NCBI GenBank assembly: GCA_035578905.1
Contig: JAQJVL010000302.1
Span: 332,472-396,471 of the forward strand
Source: Stictocephala bisonia
Taxonomy: Eukaryota; Arthropoda; Insecta; Hemiptera; Membracidae
Reading direction: 5' to 3'
DNA: 64,000 nucleotides
Under the pieces are notes generated by a model. The model saw nothing but the letters and a program-made list of their open reading frames with translations, was not told the origin of the DNA and ran no database searches. Numbering within the stretch: position 1 is the first letter of the stretch; each line of letters begins with the position of its first letter. Positions 58,561 to 64,000 of this stretch are shown one piece after another. The translations under genes were made by a program, and so were the position numbers.

Positions 58561-59889
58561 TTACTGCTCTTCATCTCCAAGCTCCAGCTTGACCTTTGAA
58601 AAATCAAATTCTTCACCTGTGCCTCTATGGAAGATATCCAACACATCTAAGCAAGTTGTTTCAAAGTGAGTTGTTGCATCATACGATTTAGAAATAAAAA
58701 TTTGACTTTCTTTCCCATCATCCGTTGGTTCCAAATAGTCTGAAACTGTGACAAATTTCTGCTTAATAGGGCCAAGAAGATCCAATCCTGGTTTAATCTC
58801 AGCTTCTGGGTTTTCAGTTTCCACAGTTGTTGATACCATTGCAATAAACCATCCTTTGGCGGCAACTTGGTGGGTATGACTAACTTGTGAGACGTAAATA
58901 TCAGATTTTCTGTTAACTTGCTTCTGAGGAATAATTATTTGAGAAGAAAGAGCATCACGAGTGTTAGGGATAGGATGATCCATTAAGCAAATACAACGTA
59001 TAACTTGACCAGTTTTTTTAACCTTTCCAGGTACATAGGATGGGTCACAATAAACTTGTTTACAGTGAGCAATCTCATCTCCTGATCGTATTCCAACAAC
59101 TCTACCATTCTCCATTACTATTTCATCAACTGGTTTATCAAGCATATATGTCCCTCCATAAATAGCACTAAGCCGTGCAAATCCTTGAGGTAATTCACCA
59201 AGTCCATACATTGGGTAGAGATATGGTGATTTACCATAGCGTGCCAAAGAATCACTGTACAGTTTAATTCGGGTGATGGTTTGGGATGCTGGAGACGTGA
59301 GATAATCATCATCTAGATAAAGAGCCAGAGCGTGTCCGGTAAAATCTTGCGTATTTTTATCAAGACCAAACTTATCATAGAGCTGTTGAGTTGTGCTATT
59401 AATTGGATCAAAATCTTTCCATGTTTTGGGATCATCCAGTTTTACATCTTGAACATAAATAAGAAAATTTCTGAACCTTCTCTTTTCGAACATTCCCATC
59501 AGATCTGAAGCAAGGGCTTCCTTTTGGTCAACAGGAACTTTAGAAATTTTGCCTTGCTTGTAAACATAGCTTCCTTCAACAGATTTGAATTCCAAATACC
59601 TTGTTACTCCTGTGTGGATGAGCAATTTAACTAGCAATCCATTAGCCATTAGGAATTTTGGGATTAAGTCTACATTCCAATCTCTTCCTCTACAGTATGA
59701 TTCATCTGGAGGAGGCGCCCCAAATCTTGCAAACAATTCTTCTAGAGGAGTTATAGAAGCAGATTCGCCCCCATAATACTTATTTCTATCAATATGCAAC
59801 ACCTTTTTATTAGAGACAGAGAGCATACCACTAAGAATGCATTCCTTTAAACCTGTACCAAGCACAATTGCATCGTATTCTTCGTCCAT
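58561..59889 (-). CDS. Gdi: Rab GDP dissociation inhibitor, intron-free
   Basis: A complete 442-residue GDI (animal GDIs are about 443-450). Family role: binds prenylated GDP-Rab proteins, extracts them from membranes and delivers them through the cytosol. Seen: dinucleotide-fold start [16 protein letters not shown] (6-21) and the conserved [18 protein letters not shown] (36-53, Tyr39 in the Rab-binding platform), with [53 protein letters not shown] and IYGGTYML typical of the GDI/REP family. The C-terminal part has [15 protein letters not shown] and [12 protein letters not shown]. No stop or frameshift. Start Met has the context AAAATGG. The whole protein lies in one exon, so it is either a natively intronless gene or a retrocopy. 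No tail or flanking duplication proves the latter. Confidence 0.95.
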   Translation of the reverse strand: MDEEYDAIVLGTGLKECILSGMLSVSNKKVLHIDRNKYYGGESASITPLEELFARFGAPPPDESYCRGRDWNVDLIPKFLMANGLLVKLLIHTGVTRYLEFKSVEGSYVYKQGKISKVPVDQKEALASDLMGMFEKRRFRNFLIYVQDVKLDDPKTWKDFDPINSTTQQLYDKFGLDKNTQDFTGHALALYLDDDYLTSPASQTITRIKLYSDSLARYGKSPYLYPMYGLGELPQGFARLSAIYGGTYMLDKPVDEIVMENGRVVGIRSGDEIAHCKQVYCDPSYVPGKVKKTGQVIRCICLMDHPIPNTRDALSSQIIIPQKQVNRKSDIYVSQVSHTHQVAAKGWFIAMVSTTVETENPEAEIKPGLDLLGPIKQKFVTVSDYLEPTDDGKESQIFISKSYDATTHFETTCLDVLDIFHRGTGEEFDFSKVKLELGDEEQ

Positions 59890-61189
59890 TTTATTCTCTT
59901 TACTAAATTATAAAATAATTGTCACACTAAATTGAGATGAGAAAGATAATACAAACACTAAATTGAATACGGATCGTAGATTCCACTCAGTTCAGTAAGT
60001 TCAGTTCTTTAATGAAACGTAGGTCAATTTTCTTTTTACAAGCTAGTAAACATTACATCAAGAAATTCTCTCCTAAAAAGCGTATTTCAAAGAGGCCACA
60101 CTTCAAATTATGACCACATACAGAAAAGTGTTGTGGTAAACCTGAATAAAGAGTTGACATTTCAGATTGGATGACGTTAGTTTTATCATCAAAAGGTATC
60201 CAGATAAGTTAGATGTAGCTTTTACAATACTATAATAAAATATCCTAACTTGGGTCGTTTACTAATAAATTTAGGATTATGGTCTAATCTGCAAAGAGCA
60301 TGTGGACAAGGTGGATATTGAGTAATCTAAGGGAATTATTCTTGTGATATTGCTACCAAAGTCATATTGGTAAGAATTATTTACATTTCCAATTTTGAAT
60401 TATTTATTAATGACTATAATCTTATGATGGGTTGGTGAGCATAACAACTCATCTTAGCAATGTGTTTATTTTTGTATTAATAATATTATTTTTTGTAAAT
60501 CTACCCACTGGCTATGACACCAACCAATTGAACTATCAAGTGTCCAAAACAGCCTTGAGGCCCAAACATGCAACACTTGAGACTTTTCTCAACTTAACTG
60601 GTTGAATATGAGTCTAGTCTCACAGTAAATAATCTTATGCTGCTTTCAGCATCCTTAGAAACCGGCCATTATAGTTGTTGAAAACCCTTAGGTTAAGAAG
60701 TCTGTTTGCAACGCTAGCATATCTGACAAGTGGATAAACACTCCAACGTACTGTATAAGTAAACAATGGATGACATGACCGAAAATTACATTCTGGAACA
60801 CTTAAACCAATATCATTTAATGAACGATTAAGGCCATGAAGCACTCTGTAAAAAATTACTAGTCAGTCACAGCTCGACAAGCTAATAAGATTAATAAATT
60901 CAGTTCTGCGCGCAGTTCTGCAGTTCTACTTCAACCAAGCACTGGACACATTTACTTCATCCATGAGAGGTATTCCATCTGGACTGCTTCAATGGCTGTA
61001 TCTGTGTATACTCAGACTATTTTCCAAATAACTGTGACATACTCATTGTGATTTCAAACCAAAGACGCACAGGACTTGTACAGAGCTACTGTATTTAATC
61101 ATTTAAGTGTGCTTACTTACCACTTTGGTTTTTATTAAAAGCAAATCTACCACCGATGCTATTCACTCAAGTCTGTCTTTTGTAGTACA
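59890..61189. other. Upstream of GDI; no other gene recognised
   Basis: The first 100-200 bases presumably hold the GDI promoter and 5' UTR, but no TATA box or initiator can be assigned with confidence. Beyond that no gene was recognised; a 69-codon minus frame at 60635-60844 has no known product. Confidence 0.4.
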
Positions 61190-61530
61190 GATCGGGTGGC
61201 GCTACGATTGGAATGTTTTACGACTTGGCAAAAGCGTTCGGCCTGATTAATTGCTTAATACTCTTACATAAGCTTAATTTACCAGATTTAAAAGATGACT
61301 CCCGTTTATGGGTTGTCAGTTATCTTCGTAATAGTGTTTTCTATTACGAAGATAACTGACAACCCAAAAACGGCTGTCACATGGGTGCTGATGTAAAAAT
61401 TGGGCTACAGCGTCGCCATAATCAGTTTTACTGGGCGTCCCACAGAGTTCAGTGCTCGGGGTAATTTCTTGTTACTATTTATTAATATAATTCCCAAAAT
61501 TATGTCAAATGGAAAAACTTATTTATTTTC
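61190..61530 (+). pseudogene. LINE RT fragment with hairpin
   Basis: GMFYDLAKAFGLINCLILLHK (block A, about 61212-61275; D then AF, as in DLxKAFD) followed by LWVVSYLRNS. The frame is then broken by an inverted repeat, and a degenerate block B (TGRPTEFSARGNFLLLFINI) follows at about 61430-61490. Jockey/R1-like RT motifs in the right order but with frameshifts. Only this small part is left. Confidence 0.65.
61302..61373. repeat. Near-perfect inverted repeat (33-bp arms, 6-nt loop)
   Basis: The left arm 61302-61334 and right arm 61341-61373 are reverse complements with one mismatch; the inner 26 bp are perfect (GGGTTGTCAGTTATCTTCG, then TAATAG). The loop is TGTTTT. It replaces the RT codons expected after SYLRN. 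Confidence 0.95.
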
Positions 61531-61902
61531 AGTCGATACTTCTTTGTATGTATCTGCTCGCAGCCATTAGTATTGATCGATTCTCTGTTCATAGCCATGT
61601 TGTATTTATAGTGTGTACTTTTACTCTTCCTTCCTCTTATAAATACGTAAAATATTTTTACGTATTTATTGTGAAATGTGATTAAAAACTCCATTTTGTT
61701 GCTATTTTACATTGCATTTATGGTTTAGTTGCTTTTATCTTTTATGGTCTTTTATCGACTTTATGACTGTAACTTTAGCTTTGGTTATTTTGTTACATTA
61801 CTTGCCACAAGTAACTATTTGTCTATGGCCATTTGTTTCTTTAATTATTTTTCTTGTTGCCTATATTTATGGGCAAAATAGGCATTTCCACTGTACATAA
61901 TT

Positions 61903-62900
61903 ATTGTGCATTCCACGAAAAGAAGAGAACCCCTATTAGAGAGGACGATTTTCCTGCTTCGAAACGTCGAAGGATTAGTAGACTGTTATCTTCTGACTCA
62001 ATGCCTTCTTCCATGTCAACCTAAGCGATGGATCCAGAAAATCCCACCGCTAATGCTGAACCCTATAAATAACTGGGATAGTCAATGCATTGGCGCTACA
62101 TCGGAGGGTAGGTTAGTGGTGATCTTATCATCACTTAAACGGGGAACAGGTATATTGTTGAAACAAATTCCTCCATCAAACTTAGGAAGCTCCAGACTTA
62201 CTTCCTGGAACAAACACTGGGTTCCACACGCTCACTTTGTCAAAGGTCCCTTAAAGTTGTACTTGAGGATTTTTCCACCAAAATCGACCAATCTTAGCGT
62301 TTTGATGGGCTGATAGCTCACTACTACAAAGTGCTTAATGTCTCCATTTTCTAACATATATGTAGTCCTACTCTTACTGGGTTGCTACTCTTGGACCAGA
62401 CTGTGAGAGGATTGATGATTCTACTGCCTGTAAGTCCGTATATTTTGTGTGGTAGCTGCCATAGCTTGGAGATCACAAATTTGTGACGGTCTAGCAATCA
62501 GGTTTGTTGCTAGTTTAGAACTACCCAGGGGATACGTATAGATTTAAAAGTTTGCTGTGGACGCGAACAACATTATCCCCCAATGGTCCATTGTTAAAGA
62601 TTGCATACCAAGAGGATACAGAAAGGAGTATATACAGATGGAGTACGGAATCAGATGACCTTTACAAAGAATTTAATGCCACCTAAAACTCTAACACAGC
62701 TAATCTGCTGCTGCACTTTAGACAGTGCCAGGACAGAAAAACTGTTTTAAACTGTTCAAGATATAAACTTTACCCACAGCAGTAGTTACTTTTAAGAAAA
62801 CTCTCTACTGGTAAATCTCCAAATCAAAGAGAAAAGCTCCACCCGAAGGCTTCTAATAATATAGCTAAACGGATAGTCCGCTTAAGAATCTGCAGAGGTA
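61903..62900 (+). pseudogene. Jockey-like LINE fragments (gag-like and pre-RT)
   Basis: At about 62225-62350 shifting frames give SLKVVLEDFSTKIDQS and FDGLIAHYYKVLNVSIF, resembling the PRE_C2HC part of Jockey-type ORF1. At about 62605-62660 a frame reads IPRGYRKEY, and further on ANLLLHFRQCQDRK and TGKSPNQREKLHPKASNN, then IAKRIV (62700-62880), resembling the segment before the RT in Jockey-like ORF2. The endonuclease between them is not seen. Their order relative to the RT fragment at 61190-61530 means at least two copies. Low-quality remnants. Confidence 0.5.
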
Positions 62901-63017
62901 GTCACCATATTGGATTTATTTCACATAAGAGCAATGTTAAATTTGAACTCGTACTGTGACTTAACGATTGGCCGGACAGTGATAATATTTACATAGTTTG
63001 AACGAGTATAAAATATA

Positions 63018-63035
63018 GTTGTACATCCTCTCTTT
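63018..63035 (-). promoter_or_regulatory. Possible polypurine tract and LTR start
   Basis: On the minus strand AAAGAGAGGATGTACAAC has a purine run followed by TG, as at the junction of a Gypsy polypurine tract with its 3' LTR. No second LTR is in the window and the LTR end was not identified, so this is a guess. Any LTR would extend leftwards through 62900-63027. Confidence 0.35.
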
Positions 63036-63317
63036 AAAATTTTGATGTATTTTTCCATATTCATACAAATTAAAAACTAATAAATAAAAACGTATTTTTT
63101 AATTTCATTGCTAGTCTATATTTTTTGCAAATTAAAAAGAGGATGTACTTATAATGAATGGAACTTATAATAAAACGTCCTGTAAAATTTTAAACTGGTA
63201 ATCGTTATATTAATGTAGCACGCAAGTTTAAATGTTGTACAACAAATTTTCGCCCGAGAGTTTCAAGCTCGTAATAGCAATAATCATAGAAGTAATAAAG
63301 TGACAATAATAATTATT

Positions 63318-63812
63318 TTACAAATCCAACCTCACAACAGGTTTTCTATCTCTTTTCGGATACCTGCGCTCGGTTTGTTTATGTCGATCAGCTGGTCTGA
63401 TCGAATAGCGTGGAGAGGTATTCTGGAATGTGATATTTTGGTTAGGACGGCATAGAGTGGCGTCATGAGCAATAGGTCTGGAATGAGGTCTAGGGCTGAA
63501 TTTAGATGGTGAGTAAACAGGTTGAGGTGATGTCATACCAGCTGATTGCGACCCTATTGACCTGTCATCTGACACTCATTCCCTTGAAATTGGAGATAAC
63601 AAAAACTCATATTTAATATTAACATTTTGTTGTACAGACTTATCAATTCCGCTTTGTAAACTAATTATTTGATCTATATGGCGTTTCCATACCATATTAT
63701 TATATAATTTTACCAAGTACGATACTGAACTGATTAATTTAATTACCTCTCCTTCTATCCATTTATTTTTGCCTCTGTAGTCCCTTACAATTACAGGCTG
63801 TCCCACAAACAA
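63318..63812 (-). pseudogene. Gypsy-type integrase C-terminus
   Basis: A minus-strand frame at 63812-63576 starts MFVGQPVIVRDYRGKNKWIE, followed by GEVIKLISSVSYLVKLYNN and VWKRHIDQI. This is the chromatin-end GPY/F-type domain of a Ty3/Gypsy integrase (known pattern: GDxVxVRDYR..KWxxG, SYxVxxxxGxxxxRHxDQ). A stop at 63573-63575 separates it from the next frame (63575-63318), whose end ERRYPKRDRKPVVRLDL is the usual Gypsy Pol terminal motif. The catalytic integrase core, RT and protease are absent up to the window edge. Truncated, with one in-frame stop. Confidence 0.75.
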
Positions 63813-64000
63813 TTATCTGGTTTTGCTACCACCATAATTAGCTACTATTACTAACAACTTCTTGCAAATTATATATGATCATATCTAGCCTGGTTCGTAA
63901 ATTACGATTAAACATTAATTTTGTAAGGGTTTCGTTTGTTTTTGAGTGTATAGCATTCCTACAAGCTAATAAAAATCGATACAAAGATAATTCTATATTT
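63813..64000. other. Right edge, nothing recognised
   Basis: No integrase core motif continues upstream (minus sense) of the Gypsy fragment, so that element seems cut at about 63812. Confidence 0.4.

Overview
This is a eukaryotic, AT-rich, intron-containing and very repeat-dense piece of DNA, almost certainly an insect chromosome. The window has no bacterial operons, RNA operons or CRISPR. A hemipteran or similar insect with a large genome is my guess, from the mixture of piggyBac, mariner, hAT, Helitron, Penelope-like and CR1/Jockey-like elements. Species cannot be fixed from sequence alone.

Only two host genes can be supported. The first is the 3' end of an AASDH-type gene (beta-alanine-activating enzyme/acyl-CoA synthetase family member 4) on the + strand. 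Its last two visible exons (16916-17176 and 23549-23911) encode PQQ-type beta-propeller repeats and are split by a 6.4-kb intron full of transposon debris. The second is a complete, intron-free 442-codon Rab GDP dissociation inhibitor (GDI) on the - strand (58561-59889).

Everything else recognisable is mobile or repetitive. 1-9.1 kb: Penelope-like RT remnant, LINE 3' end, a TTAA-flanked piggyBac-like MITE carrying a tRNA-derived SINE, and a decayed LINE split by a hAT MITE. 9.6-13 kb: Tigger-like end, 18-bp and ~36-bp minisatellites, an inverted repeat array and a hAT element with an 8-bp duplication. 13.3-16.8 kb: a mariner carcass carrying a full-length, ORF-intact piggyBac transposon. 17.2-23.5 kb (AASDH intron): Helitron Pif1-like helicase remnant and a LINE carrying a 325-bp hAT MITE. 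24.4-25.8 kb: a long ~30-38-bp minisatellite. 27.2-30.1 kb: Tigger MITE, non-autonomous Helitron, LINE RT. 31.5-34.4 kb: broken hAT transposase with BED finger and one intron. 34.4-39.3 kb: SINEs, a CR1-like LINE with an esterase-like ORF1, and a second Helitron end. 40.6-43.0 kb: Helitron-like unit whose interior is a 1.5-kb degenerate ~22-bp array. 43-46.5 kb: featureless AT-rich DNA. 46.5-50.7 kb: long-TIR MITE, LINE fragment, and a decayed IS630/Tc1-type transposase with unusual catalytic spacing. 53.4-58 kb: LINE with a nested piggyBac-like MITE. 58.5-60 kb: GDI. 61-64 kb: Jockey-like fragments, a perfect hairpin, and the 3' end of a Gypsy-type LTR element.

The nesting gives relative ages: mariner before piggyBac at 13-16 kb, LINE before hAT MITE at 22 kb, LINE before piggyBac-like MITE at 56 kb. 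The intact piggyBac is the youngest-looking and the only element that could plausibly encode a working protein. I did not find a clear new defence or metabolic system. The most distinctive structures are the Helitron-borne tandem array, the minisatellite family shared by four loci, and the nested intact piggyBac with palindromic subterminal repeats.
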